Below are positions 38,913 to 50,139 of a stretch of 64,000 nucleotides of DNA, in pieces. The stretch spans positions 853,501-917,500 of the forward strand of contig JAJTWR010000374.1 of NCBI GenBank assembly GCA_021613335.1, read 5' to 3'. The notes below the pieces were generated by a model. It was not told the DNA's origin and did not search any database. It worked only from the letters and a program-made list of their open reading frames with translations. The DNA comes from Whitmania pigra. Its lineage: Eukaryota; Annelida; Clitellata; Hirudinida; Haemopidae. How positions within the stretch are numbered: the first letter of the stretch is position 1; every line of letters begins with the position of its first letter. A program made the translations under genes and the position numbers.

Positions 38913-40055
38913 ATGACTGTAAAACGCTGGACGCCTTGAAGAAATTGAACTTTATGACTAATATTCATTCATTAAATTAACATTTAACAGTTTAACCTGG
39001 AATGTTCTAAATTGTGAGCATTTGAGAATTATGAGTTATTTTTTAAATAAATATTCAAAATTTATATTTGATTTTTTAATTTGTTTTAAATCGTTTTTAT
39101 CCAACTACGCTTGGAACTTAGTTATTCCAATTCTAATCAAATCCAAATCTTCAAGATTCATATCTTTTCTGATTCTCCTACTAGAAGTTTCCAAAAAAAA
39201 AAATTTTCCTAAGTACCCTTTATCTCAATTAACCAAAAAACCAGAGAAGCTTCAGATTATCCATGCCTTAAGTTTCCTAATTTCTTCTGGTTTTTTAAAT
39301 TGTTTTACATATTTTTTGGTAATTGTTCAATAACTCTTTGTGATTATTACCACTTTCCTGTTCTAATGTTTCTCAATCTTTTATTTCTGAATAATGGAAT
39401 TTATTCTGACAATACTGAACTGAAACTAGTGCGGGATCTAGGCATGGTCCGGCTGAACCACTGCGCAGGGGATACCCACCAGCCAAAAAACCCCTTTTAA
39501 ATGCTTGTCAGCTTGTTAAGGTTGACAGAAGTTGGTTTGCAATTTGGATCATTCGCCAACCAGACTTCATCAGGACCTCTAAAGCAAATCAGGCCCTGAC
39601 TGAAACTTCCTCGTTCATTAATATTTCTCAGCACGATCTTCTAAGCCCCAATGATCACTTTGCACAGGAAAGCAAGGTCTTCAAATAACAGAAGAACACG
39701 CAATTGTCTTCTTAATTTTTTCATCTGCAATAAAAAATTTTCTTTTCTTAGCATTAAAACACATTCTTTTGGAGATTATCCCACGCCGATTCAGTTATTA
39801 CCGAAAACCAGTTAGCATGATTTAAGCGAATAAAAAATAATTTCTAAAATTAAAAATGGAAAAGGCTTGAATCGAATATGCATTAAAATCATTAAAATTG
39901 AGAAAGCCTCAAAATGTTTTGCATATAAGCCATTAATTTCAGATTAAATCTGAGTTTATTTCAATTAATTTCAACGTTTAGCATGGAGAAATATGGGTCG
40001 ATAAATTTAACTCTATAAAAAATAACTCTATAATAATATGTTTATCTAAAACTCG

Positions 40056-40172
40056 ACCATTTGTATAGCGCCGCTTCATGGCAGTGCAGGCTGGGTCTTG
40101 AACACGACACGTAACGACTGTGGGTGTTGTAGTCGTTTGCAGTAACGCTAACCTCTGAACCAACTTGCATGC
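40056..40172 (-). mobile_element. tRNA-derived SINE, inverted
   Basis: On the minus strand: a head like GCATGCAAGTTGGTTCAGAG, B box GTTCAAGACCC, tail GGCGCTATACAAATGG. Similar to the 18.6-kb copy. Located in the F-G spacer. Confidence 0.75.
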
Positions 40173-40244
40173 CAATGGACTACATTCGAGAAATCAAAAA
40201 TTGAACTCAATTGAAATATTCTCAAAAAACGATCAATTTTTGTT

Positions 40245-40493
40245 TTGGTTTTGATTTCATTATTTTAAATTTTTTAATTGCATCCCTAAGCACTAGAATG
40301 GTAATCGACATCCAATGGCTTTATTTCAGAAATGTGGGAAGTTATAGTTATCGAAAATATTTAAGTAAACATCCTTTGAAATGTCCAAAATTACATTTTA
40401 TATTATATATCTAATATTTTATATTTAATACTAAATTAAAATATTAAATTCTACAGAGGATTGTCACACAGACATTAGTCTCCTTAACCACTA
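40245..40493 (+). repeat. Partial copy of the E/F upstream duplicon
   Basis: Starts GCATCCCTAAGCACTAGAAT and runs to GACATTAGTCTCCTTAACCA, matching 30600-30770 and 37255-37485. It breaks off at about 40493 into block X sequence. Confidence 0.8.
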
Positions 40494-40494
40494 A

Positions 40495-41060
40495 CGTGGC
40501 TGTTACTTTTTCACCGAAGCATGCAATCCTTTTGTAAATTTTATAAGAAGTAAATCTAATTTTAGAAATACTTCCTTAACTTTTTAGGTTTTCTTCGGGA
40601 AGTTTTTTTCACAAAACAATCTCAGAACTAGATCAAGTTTTGAAATAAAACATTTCATTACTTTGAATTTTTTTAATATTTTTAATCAAAAAGTTCTTGC
40701 GATGAACTTTCTGCTAAAAATGAAAAAAAAATGATTGGCTTTACTATTCATTGTATTACTTGTTGGATCTCATGTTATAATTAATTCCAATTATTATTTC
40801 AAAAAATCTAATTTCTTTTTGCACATATTTTATTCGTTTTAATATTTTTAACAAAAAAGTTGTCTTGGACAAAATGTTAAAAAAATGATTAGATTTACAG
40901 TTTATTGTATTTCTTGTTCCACTTCATTTTATATTGGATTCCAAATCTTCTTAATAATATTTTGTTTACTTAATTTACCTTCTACATTATTATTTCTTTC
41001 AAGTCAAGAAGTCCTGTAATAAGGCATTGTCAAACTCCAAAATTTTTGAATGAGTCAAGG
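40495..41060 (+). repeat. Segmental repeat block X, copy 4
   Basis: Matches 35120-35570 (AGTAAATCTAATTTTAGAAA, GATGAACTTTCTGCTAAAA). It is fused to the partial upstream duplicon at its left. Confidence 0.75.
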
Positions 41061-42534
41061 TATTATGAAGTTCATTTTATCAAAATCGAACGTTTCAGTG
41101 TTAAGGAAGTTAAAATTATAAACAGCTTTGAGTGGTCTGACAATCGTAAACAACCATCAATCTTTAATGACATGATTCTTCGCCTCATTCCATGAAATTG
41201 TTAGCTTAATAAAAAATACGATGTCTAAAACATAAATAACTATAATAAAACAATAATAATAATAATAATAATTACATTTAATAACATTAATTATTATAAT
41301 AATAATTAAATTTATTAAGAATTATTATAATTATATTATTAAAAAAATTATATTAAAAAATTATTATTATAATTATAATAATTTGACAATAAAATAATAA
41401 AATTATTAGTATTTTTATAATTATAATAACTTGATAATATAATTATCACATTTATTATATATTTATCTAGACGGTATAATATATTTAAATTAAATTTTGA
41501 ATTTTTTTAGAACTTATTCATGATTTTTTTACTTGATAATATAATTTTATAACTATAATAATATTTAGTATTAAATAATAATTTAGTAATATTTTTTATA
41601 AATTTAATTTGATTAACATGTTATTGTCTAAGTTATAACATATTATTAACTACAGTATATCCTGCCTAAATGGCACAAAATTTCAATTACTAAAATTAAC
41701 TGGGATGGGGACACTTAAGAAATATGTCTTTGGAGATGGAGCTTTCCGTCGACATTGATATTTGTATTTGTTTCTAAGTTTATTTTGTATTGTTTATTGT
41801 TGTTGTTGTTGTTGCTTTTACTAAAATCCGTTGGCACTATTTAAGTTTGGACATGTACTTTCAGTGATGAACAGAGTTGCTCGGACAAAAAGATACCGTT
41901 GTCATTTCGAGTCTATGGAATGGGATTCCAGTGATTCTTCACCAAGAGTTTGGTTGACTTCCATCATGAATTTCCTTTCCATACTTCTTTAGCTGACAAA
42001 AAAAATTATGCTTTTCCATTTGATCAGTCACAAAAGAATATTCCAGAAGGAAAGTTTGTTATGGATCTCAACGCATCAAGAGTGAGTTTTGCACCCAATG
42101 GCATTATTTCAGAAAGGGAAAATATTTAGGAAAACCCAAACTATTATCAGAAATGTTTAAACTTCCTTTAAAATGCACAGGATTGGATTAAATTTCTATA
42201 GAATGACGACGCTGCCTTTAATGAAACTTAAAGTGACAGAGCGCGATCAAAAATGCAGAATGAATCTCTTTTAAATAATTGTCTTATTTTAAATAATTAA
42301 CTCGCTTTATAAGATTTAGACTGTAAATGGTTTTCACTAAATCGCAGTCGTAACATACCAAAGCAGCAATTTTAAAACACCCACGTTGTCCGAATTCAAC
42401 GCCGTATGAATCACATCCAAATAACTGTACCTAATTTCTTTCAAGTTGTTTCAATTCATCACGTTATAATAAAAGCAAGTTCTATTTATGCTTTCAGTCG
42501 TAAAATAACAGGCGTCCTTCCTCCTTGAAATGTG

Positions 42535-42542
42535 TTTATAAG
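42535..42542 (+). promoter_or_regulatory. TATA box of copy G
   Basis: TTTATAAG in the same context (CCTCCTTGAAATGTGTTTAT) as the TATATAAG of E and F. Confidence 0.55.
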
Positions 42543-42731
42543 GAGAAGCACTGGACCTTACTCATCAGAAGTGAGAAATACCTTTGGGGAGCCTTATTGG
42601 TAATTCTTACACCTATATATTTATATAGTAGTTATTAGACGGTATAATACATTTAAATTAAATTTTGAATTTTTTTAGAATTTATTCATGATTTTTCTAT
42701 TTGGCAGATCCGAAATAGTTCTTACTCAGCG

Positions 42732-43288
42732 ATGAAGCTTTTGTTCGCCTGCCTCGTTTTGCTGGCTGCTGCATCTTTTACCTCAGGTACTTGAAATGAA
42801 TTTAAATTTTAACTTTATTTTTTATTTATATTCTTAATAATATTTTTACCACAGCTCAAGGGTACAACTGCGGGTATCATAATCCGTGCGGACGATCAAA
42901 GGATCGGTTCTACTACCCTTGTTTGCACCCTTATTACTTCATCCAGTGTGGCGTAACAGCTGAGCAATGTTACTACGTGCTCTGTCCTCGTGGGACGATA
43001 TGGAATCAAGATGTTCTTACTTGTGTTTTCGATTCAAATTTACCGCCTCCTGGTCCCGTTCTTCCTGTTTGGCCTCAACCTCCATACATTAATGGCACTT
43101 TCAGCTGTGGAAGTAAGAATCCATGCACCCAAGAAAATGCAGCACAAAACAGATTTTACTTCTCACATGATGTTGCTGGCAAATACGTTCAGTGCGACAA
43201 CTTCCAAAAGTGTTTCACCAGGGACTGCCCATTCGGAGAAGTTTGGGACGCTTGGGGTTACACGTGTAACAAGACAGTCAGCAAATAA
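42732..43288 (+). CDS. Secreted two-domain CBM14-like protein (copy G)
   Basis: Coding exons 42732-42786 and 42855-43288 encode 162 residues. Only one ATG opens the frame here (MKLLFACLVLLAAASFTS), whereas E, F and H have ATGATG. Mature part: AQGYNCGYHNPCGRSKDRF, LHPYYFIQCGVTAEQC, CPRGTIWNQDVLTC, linker LPPPGPVLPVWPQPP, second module with NPCTQENAAQNRFYF and GEVWDAWGYTC. The second module is nearly identical to F at nucleotide level while the first is much more diverged, which suggests gene conversion or uneven selection. Secreted CBM14-like protein; ligand inferred only. AATAAATAAA near 43459. Confidence 0.88.
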
Positions 43289-43936
43289 ATCGCTGGAAAT
43301 TTGAAATACCTCGAAAAATTGAATTAGCTGATTAACATTTGATCATTAAATGAATATTTTGCAATTTACGCATTTGAATTTTTTTCTTTTTTGATAATTG
43401 CTCATTAACTCTTCGTGATTATTGTCAGCTTTCTGTTCCAACGTTTTTCATGTTTTATTTCTGAATAAATAAATTTATTCTGACAAAACGTCACTAAAAC
43501 CAGTCCCCCATTTAGGCATTATCGATCTTGACCATTGACCGCGGGTTCAACCAGAAACATTTGTCAGCTAGTTAAGGGGAATAGAAGTTGGTTTGTAATG
43601 AGGGGTCTCCACCAACCAGACTGCACCGAGGCCTACACATTAGTTAATCAAGACCTTAGTAAACCTAGAGACACCACGTGATGGCTTTCTCTTTCACTTA
43701 TGTTTCTTATTTTCATTTCGATCGACAGAGTCCTCATGATCATAAATATTCATAAAATTAAAAATGGAAAAGTTTTAAATCGAACATGCATTAAAATCCT
43801 GAAAATGTGAAATTCTCCCAAATTTTCTAAGAAACACCGCTCAGCTTTAACATTGCACATTCGATTAATTTATCAATCAGAGACGTTTGATTGGTTGCCA
43901 AGTTCAAAATTCAATCCTTTTTTACTTCCTGTACGG

Positions 43937-44142
43937 CAGAGATTTTCAACCTTTCTGGTGTAACGACCACTCGACAATACGTGCCATGTTTTGGAGGCCC
44001 CCAACAATCAAATTAATTGGGTTACCTTTCGATCTGTGGTCAACTTTGTGGTTGCTGTTATGCTTTTGATTTCAAAATACCTGTGGATCACACTTTTAAT
44101 GTTTTAAGATTAGTAATAGTAAGATAAGATTGAAACCCACAG
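43937..44142 (+). mobile_element. Possible hAT-like non-autonomous element
   Basis: Starts CAGAGATTTTCAACCTTTC, close to the common hAT terminus CAGNGGTTCTCAACCTTT. It ends AAGATTGAAACCCACAG, an imperfect inverted match. No 8-bp target duplication visible. Confidence 0.45.
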
Positions 44143-44399
44143 AAGATCATTTCAAGTCAGCGGTCCACATGTGGACATGTTATTAAGTAATGAGTCCGGC
44201 AGCTGCATTTATGAGTCATGACCTGCGTAGTTTATGTAGGACCTATTTGCTAATTATTGAAAAATTTGAATAAATTGAAAATTAAAACAAACACAAATTA
44301 CAAAGTAATAGGCAAAGATAAAAAGGCACGTAATAGATTAAAAAATAGATAAAAGAGTTATGGTATTTAAATTTTTACATGTTTTAATCAAGTGTTTCT

Positions 44400-44830
44400 C
44401 GTTCGCAGTAGCATTCAACTGGGGTTTCTTTGGTAAATTTGGTAAACAGAAGAAATTCTAATTTTAGAAATACTTCTTCGTATCGGCAGAGTTTCTTCAT
44501 AAGAATAATCTGAGATATCGATCGATCGTTTTAGTACTGGTTTTCATTTCTTTATTTTGAATTTTTAATAATTTCTAACCAAAAAGTTGTCTTGCGATGA
44601 ACTTTCTGATAAAAATTATAAAAAATTAGTGGGTTTACTGTTTTGCTGCATTACTTCCTCGACTTCACATTATCAAAATAAAATTATAAAAATCTTGTAA
44701 TTTTTTTGCACTTATTTTAATCTTATACTTTTTATTTGTCGTGATAATTTATTTCAATCCAAGAAATTCTGCAATCATGCGTCGTAAGGTTCCGAAAGGT
44801 TTTAAATAGAGAATCATAGGCATTCCACGT
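44400..44830 (+). repeat. Segmental repeat block X, copy 5
   Basis: Diverged copy with AATTCTAATTTTAGAAATAC, CGATGAACTTTCTGATAAAA and AAGAAATTCTGCAATCATGC, upstream of copy H. Confidence 0.7.
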
Positions 44831-44891
44831 ATCTTAGCTTGTCGTGTTTAACATTGTTTCTAAAGCGCTCAATTTTAATCACGATACTGGA

Positions 44892-45037
44892 GTGCAGATT
44901 AGCCGAATGGTTGCACGCATCCATACGGCGGTAATGGCAACAGTCGTAATGTGTCGTGTTCGAGACCCAGTCTGCACTGCCACAAGCGCCCTTGGGAAGG
45001 AGCGCTATATAAATGGTTACAAGAAGCGCCTCTGACA
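44892..45037 (+). mobile_element. tRNA-derived SINE, full head
   Basis: A box TTAGCCGAATGG at 44899-44910 and B box GTTCGAGACCC at 44958-44968, then CACTGCCACAAGCGCCC and AGCGCTATATAAATGG. This is the best reference for the first SINE subfamily in the window; nearly the same sequence as 1-110. Confidence 0.85.
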
Positions 45038-45805
45038 ACTTTGACTGATCTGACGATCGTAAACATGTCACCATCAATCTTTAATGACATGACCGTGGAC
45101 TTCTTTCTATTAAATCTCTATGTACTGCATTTAAAATTTAATGTAGAAAATATAATGCTAAAAATCATACCAATAAAATAAAATCATATCAATAGTGATA
45201 GGTGCCCTTGGTAAAGTCAGTACGAATTACCTCGATAACCTTCAAATGATTCCAGGAAGACCCTCGGCACACATGTGCCAGAAAATAGCACTCCTTGGAA
45301 CTGTAAGCATTCTCAGAAAAATATTGAATTGAATTTCTTTGGACGCTGGAATTCCCAAATTCGAACTTTCACCTCGACTTTTTGTGTTGAGAGATGTTTT
45401 TCGTTGAACATAATAATAATAATAAAGTGTTTTAATCTATTAAATAATTTTCTTATTTCTAGTAATTATAAATAAATCACGTTGAACGATTGCAAGTGAA
45501 ATATAATGATTATTAAATAAAATGTTAACTCACCACATATTACCATCACAAATTACCATCACGCTTGATTGAATGTGCAGATTGTCGCTATAACGAATGC
45601 GTGACAGCCAACAGAAAGACAAAAAATTGACAATTCCCACTTTCTGCGAATTCAATGCGACATGATCATTTGATAATTCAAATAAAAGTACCTTAACATT
45701 TTGAAGTTGTTTTGCAATTCATCACGTTTTAACAATGGACACGTCAGCCATCAAAAGCAAATTCTATTCATGCTTTCATTCTCAGACATGTGTCTTCAAA
45801 TGATC

Positions 45806-45812
45806 ATATAAG
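45806..45812 (+). promoter_or_regulatory. TATA-like element of copy H
   Basis: ATATAAG after ATTCTATTCATGCTTTCATT and CAGACATGTGTCTTC, a diverged version of the E/F promoter block. Confidence 0.45.
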
Positions 45813-46129
45813 GAATAATCGTAGAACTTCACCTGTCAGGAGTTAGAAATTGGTGAGCAGATATCTTATTGGTATCTCTTATACTTACACTATTAATGCT
45901 ATACTGTACTATTATATTTTATACACTATATTAAATATATACTGACTTTTGTAATTAATATAAATAGAATTTATTTATTTAATATTGATTCTTTGCATGA
46001 GTATAACGTATTGAAATTAAATTTTTATTTTTTTTTTGAGATAAATGAATATTATAATAAATATAATTAATATTCATGCAACTCATTAATGATGCTTATA
46101 CTTGGCAGATCCGAAATAGTTCTTAATTA

Positions 46130-46755
46130 ATGATGAAGCTTTTGTTTGCCTGCCTAGTTTTCCTGGCTGTTGCATCTTTTGCCTCAGGTAATTGAAATGA
46201 GTTTAAATATTCGCTTAATCGTCTGCTTCTTCATTTTTTGTTCCTAATTAATATTTTTCTATCACAGCTCAACCTGGGGTTTCTTGGTACAACTGCGGGC
46301 TTTACAATCCGTGTGGAAATTCAAGCCTGTTTTACTATCCTTCCTATAACCCTCGGTACTTCATCCAGTGTGGCCAAACATCTGAGCAATGTTACTACAT
46401 GCTCTGTCGGTCTGGAACCGTATGGAATCAAGCTTCACTCACTTGTGTTGACGTTGTGTTGACAAGTGTGCCGTCTCCCGCTTCCGTTCGCTCTTCTTCC
46501 CTTACACTCCAGACATTGCAGGCACTTTCAACAGTGAAATTATCGACCCAAACAACCCCGAAAGTGCAGCAGCAAACAGGTTTTACTTCTCAAAAGACAT
46601 TCGTGGCAAATACATCAAGTGTGTCGCCACCAGGTTCTGCTCGTACTTCTTCCCCTATGCTTCAGACATTCCAGTCACTGTCAACTGCGAAAGTAATAAC
46701 GCAGACATCCCAGAAAAGGCAGCAGAAAGAAGGTGTTACTTCTCAAAAGTTGTGA
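46130..46755 (+). CDS. Frameshifted CBM14-like paralogue with new Ser/Thr/Gln-rich tail (copy H)
   Basis: Coding exons 46130-46187 and 46268-46755 encode 181 residues. The signal peptide (MMKLLFACLVFLAVASFAS) and first Cys module (PGVSWYNCGLYNPCGN to GTVWNQASLTC) are intact. In the linker a net one-base loss relative to copy F shifts the frame: the segment between GTGCCG and GGCACTTTC is 47 nt here and 48 nt in F. From there the protein runs about 100 residues of Ser/Thr/Gln/Lys-rich sequence (LSTQTTPKVQQQTGFTSQK) to a TGA. The abandoned frame still encodes a degraded second module, apparently present twice (PYTPDIAGTFN and PYASDIPVTVN). It may be a pseudogene in progress or a functional one-module protein with a mucin-like tail; promoter and splice sites are intact. 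Confidence 0.7.
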
Positions 46756-46859
46756 CAAATAAGTTGTCATAATAAGCACGCTAGCTGCCTGACTGCCCTT
46801 TAGCAAACGTTTTTGAAACTTCGGGTTACAATTGTTTCAATCCAGTAATTAAATAAATG

Positions 46860-48931
46860 TAAAAAAGTGGAACGCTGTGAGAAATTGAATGCAAGAAATT
46901 AACATGTAATCAGTAAATGATTATTTAACAGTGAACATTTGAGAACTGTGGGTTTCTTTTAAATAAATTAGCTTTTTGGCTTCAATTTGTTTTAATTCGT
47001 GTTTATCCAATTACACTTGAAACTCTTTTACTTTCCAATTTTAATCAAATTGAAGTCTTCCTGCTTTCAAATCTTTTCTGATTCCCCTAGGAGCCCCTGC
47101 CAAGCCCGTATTTATGAGGAGGGTTTACGGGTTCAAACCCCTCTCCCAAAATATTAAAACGATATTATAATTGTAAATTTTATTGATTTATAATAACATC
47201 TTAAAAAAATCTTAAAACCATCTTCATTTGTTATTATTTGATTTTGATTTTTGATTTGAAATAAAAAATTACCCCTCTCCCGAAATCATTTTCTGGCTGC
47301 TTGCCTGACCACTGCACAGTGGATGTCACCACCCCCTAACCACTTTCTGCTTGTCAGCTTGTTAATATGAAATAGAAGTTGGTTTACTCTAAAAAAAACT
47401 CCACCTAAGTAAATCCGGCCAAAAAATTAAAACCACTATTACTTTTGTCTGTTTGTATTCTCAGTACTAATGTCTAAGCCCTCGCGATCATTTTGCACTG
47501 GAATATGCTTCAAGTGAATAAACATTGTCTTTATAACTTTTTCATCTGCGATAATACATTTTCATGTTCTTCATTAAAACACATTCTTTTGGAGGTCATT
47601 CCATGTTTAGTTAGTTATTATCGAAAAACAGACGGTATGATTTAAGCAAATCAAAATAAAGATTCATAAAATAAAATAAAAATTGAAAAGGTCCAAGTCG
47701 AACACGCAATGAAATCATGAAATTTCGAGAGCCTCGATTAATTTTTATGCAAATCAGAAGCATCATGGATGGAAAAATTCTAAAAAAAAAAAAAAACCCA
47801 ATCGGCTTTAAATAGTTCATATCCGCTTCATTTATCAGAGACGTTTGATTGGTTGCCTAAGTTCAAAATTCAAATCTATTAAGATTAAGGTGATGGCATT
47901 TTGGTTATTGAGCAGGTGTTATTATTATAATAATAATTATTATTATCATTATGTTTAAATAAACAAATATCAATAATAATAATAATGAGATTTATAATAT
48001 TATTATAACAATTATTATTATTATTTATTTTATATATTATTTACAATTATAATTTATAATATTAAATAATAATATAAAATAAAATAATAATAAAATTTAT
48101 CAAAACTATCGAACAAGCGAAAGACTCTTAATTTTATATACATAGATAAAATATAATAATAAATATACAAAAATAATTTTAAGTATTTTGACAAAATTAA
48201 ATAAATTTGGCTTATCAAACAATTAATCCACATTAATGTTCTATGAAAATAGTAAGGAAAATCAATAAAATAAATGGAAACAATTGTGCATATTGGTTGG
48301 TTTCATTTTCATTATGTTCAAGTTAATATTAATTAAGTTCATTTACGGATTTTTCTTAAACATAATATTAACCAATACAACAGATAAGTCGCCAATACTG
48401 CCGCTATACTGCTATTGATAATAATTGTTTAAGGTTATTTATTTAGTTGATTACAGTCCGTTGCATGACTGAGATGATTTGGAGTTTTTTGGAATTATTT
48501 AAAGTTACGAATCGAATACTTAGATATATTTTCGTTCTTATAAAACTTTCGTTGAAAATTGAATCAGGATTTAAAATTGGGATTCAAATTGGGTTTGGAA
48601 GCTGTAATTTAAAATATTTCGGATATTAAATAATAACCCGCATATTTTATTAAAATAGACCTGTTAAAAATGATCATTAATATTGGCATTTTCATCTTTA
48701 CACAATAACGTTTGTTTAATGATTTTTGTTGCTTCCCTTTTTCTCCAGGAAATTATCAATCATTTATGATTAAATCAATTTAATAAAGCCAAATATAATT
48801 GTCAAATTTTATAAATAAAGTAAATTTTTAATTATTTGTTGATTTTAATTTTTCATCATAAATAATACAACTGCGTGATTTTTTTTAAATGTTGTTTATA
48901 CAGTTGTTTATTTTGAGTCAGCGCGACCTCT
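46860..48931. other. Copy H 3' flank and spacer before the foldback element
   Basis: AAATAAATTAGC near 46965 may be copy H's polyadenylation signal. Short G/C-rich fragments (GGAGGGTTTACGGGTTCAAA near 47118, CCCCTCTCCCGAAATC near 47273) look like ends of a decayed DNA transposon. No gene supported. Confidence 0.5.
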
Positions 48932-48940
48932 GTGAAATGG
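48932..48940 (+). repeat. Target-site duplication, left
   Basis: GTGAAATGG, immediately before the element's first base; identical to 53782-53790. Confidence 0.88.
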
Positions 48941-50139
48941 ACTGGAGTAATCGCAGTTTAATATCTATACAGACATTCCTTAGTAAACAAAGATAAACCA
49001 CGCCCCCCTATTATAATAATAAATTATGTATATGTTGAAATAAAATAAAACGAATTATTTCAACACAAAACGTTGTTTAATTATTAAAAAATTAGTGAAA
49101 ATTTATAATATATATGTATTTAGAATATCTGTGTCACTTAAGATAGTTACACATAATGAATGTCGCTTTTGTTAAACATTCAAAATGCTATTCCAAAATT
49201 AAATTTAATATACTTTTAACCGTATATATATAAATATTTTAATTTGACAAAATTGTTTCAAGTTATAAATATATTTTATATGCTCCCAATATCAATATGT
49301 ACTCGGAGAGCTATAAAGGGATTTTTAACCGGGCTAATTAATGAACATTAACAAAAGACAAATAACACACAAAAACAGGTTATTTAAACTACACATATAA
49401 ATGATGCAAGTGTTGAAATAATATTGAGCGTCTATAGCCCATCAATATCCATATTGAGAGCTAAAAAGATTCTGAATATCAAGACTCTTTAAGCCATATA
49501 GATAATGAGGCTAGTGTAATATTAATATTATAATGAGCGGTCCTTTTCCATAGCCAACCAATATCCATATTGAGAGCTAAAAATAGATTCTGAATATCAA
49601 GACTCTTTAAGCCATACAGATAATGAGGCTAGCTTGTCAAGCGTTGAACCAATATTATAATGAGTGCCTCTTTCCTATAGCCCACCAATATCCATATTGA
49701 GAGCTAAAAATAGATTCTGAATATCAAGACTCTTTAAGCCATATAGATAATGAGGCTAGTGTAATATTAATATTATAATGAGCGGTCCTTTTTCCTAGCC
49801 CACCAATATCTATATTGAGAGCTAAAAATAGATTCTGAATATCAAGACTCTTTACGCTATACAAATAATGAAGCTAGTGTAATATTAATATTATAATGAG
49901 CGGTCCTCTTTCCATAGCCACCAATATCCATATTGAGAGCTAAAAATAGATTCTGAATATCAAGACTCTTTAAGCCATACAGATAATGAGGCTAGCTTGT
50001 CAAGCGTTGAACCAATATTATAATGAGTGCCTCTTTCCTATAGCCCACCAATATCCATATTGAGAGCTAAAAATAGATTCTGAATATCAAGACTCTTTAC
50101 GCTATACAGATAATGAGGCTAGCTTGAACCAATATTGTA
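48941..50139 (+). repeat. Left inverted arm of the foldback element
   Basis: Outer unique part to about 49440, then tandem units each with GAGAGCTAAAAATAGATTCT and GAATATCAAGACTCTTTA. Linkers alternate between a short form (GTGTAATATTAATATTATAA) and a long form (CTTGTCAAGCGTTGAACC), in the order S-L-S-S-L from outside in. Similarity to the right arm ends near 50139. Confidence 0.85.

Noticed and set aside
44892..44975. Functional tRNA gene
   Set aside because: A and B boxes are present, but the sequence continues into a repeated SINE body found elsewhere and does not fold into a convincing cloverleaf by eye.
49441..50139. CRISPR-like or satellite array
   Set aside because: Units of about 120-135 bp without spacers, mirrored in inverse orientation at 52.7-53.3 kb; they are arms of one mobile element.
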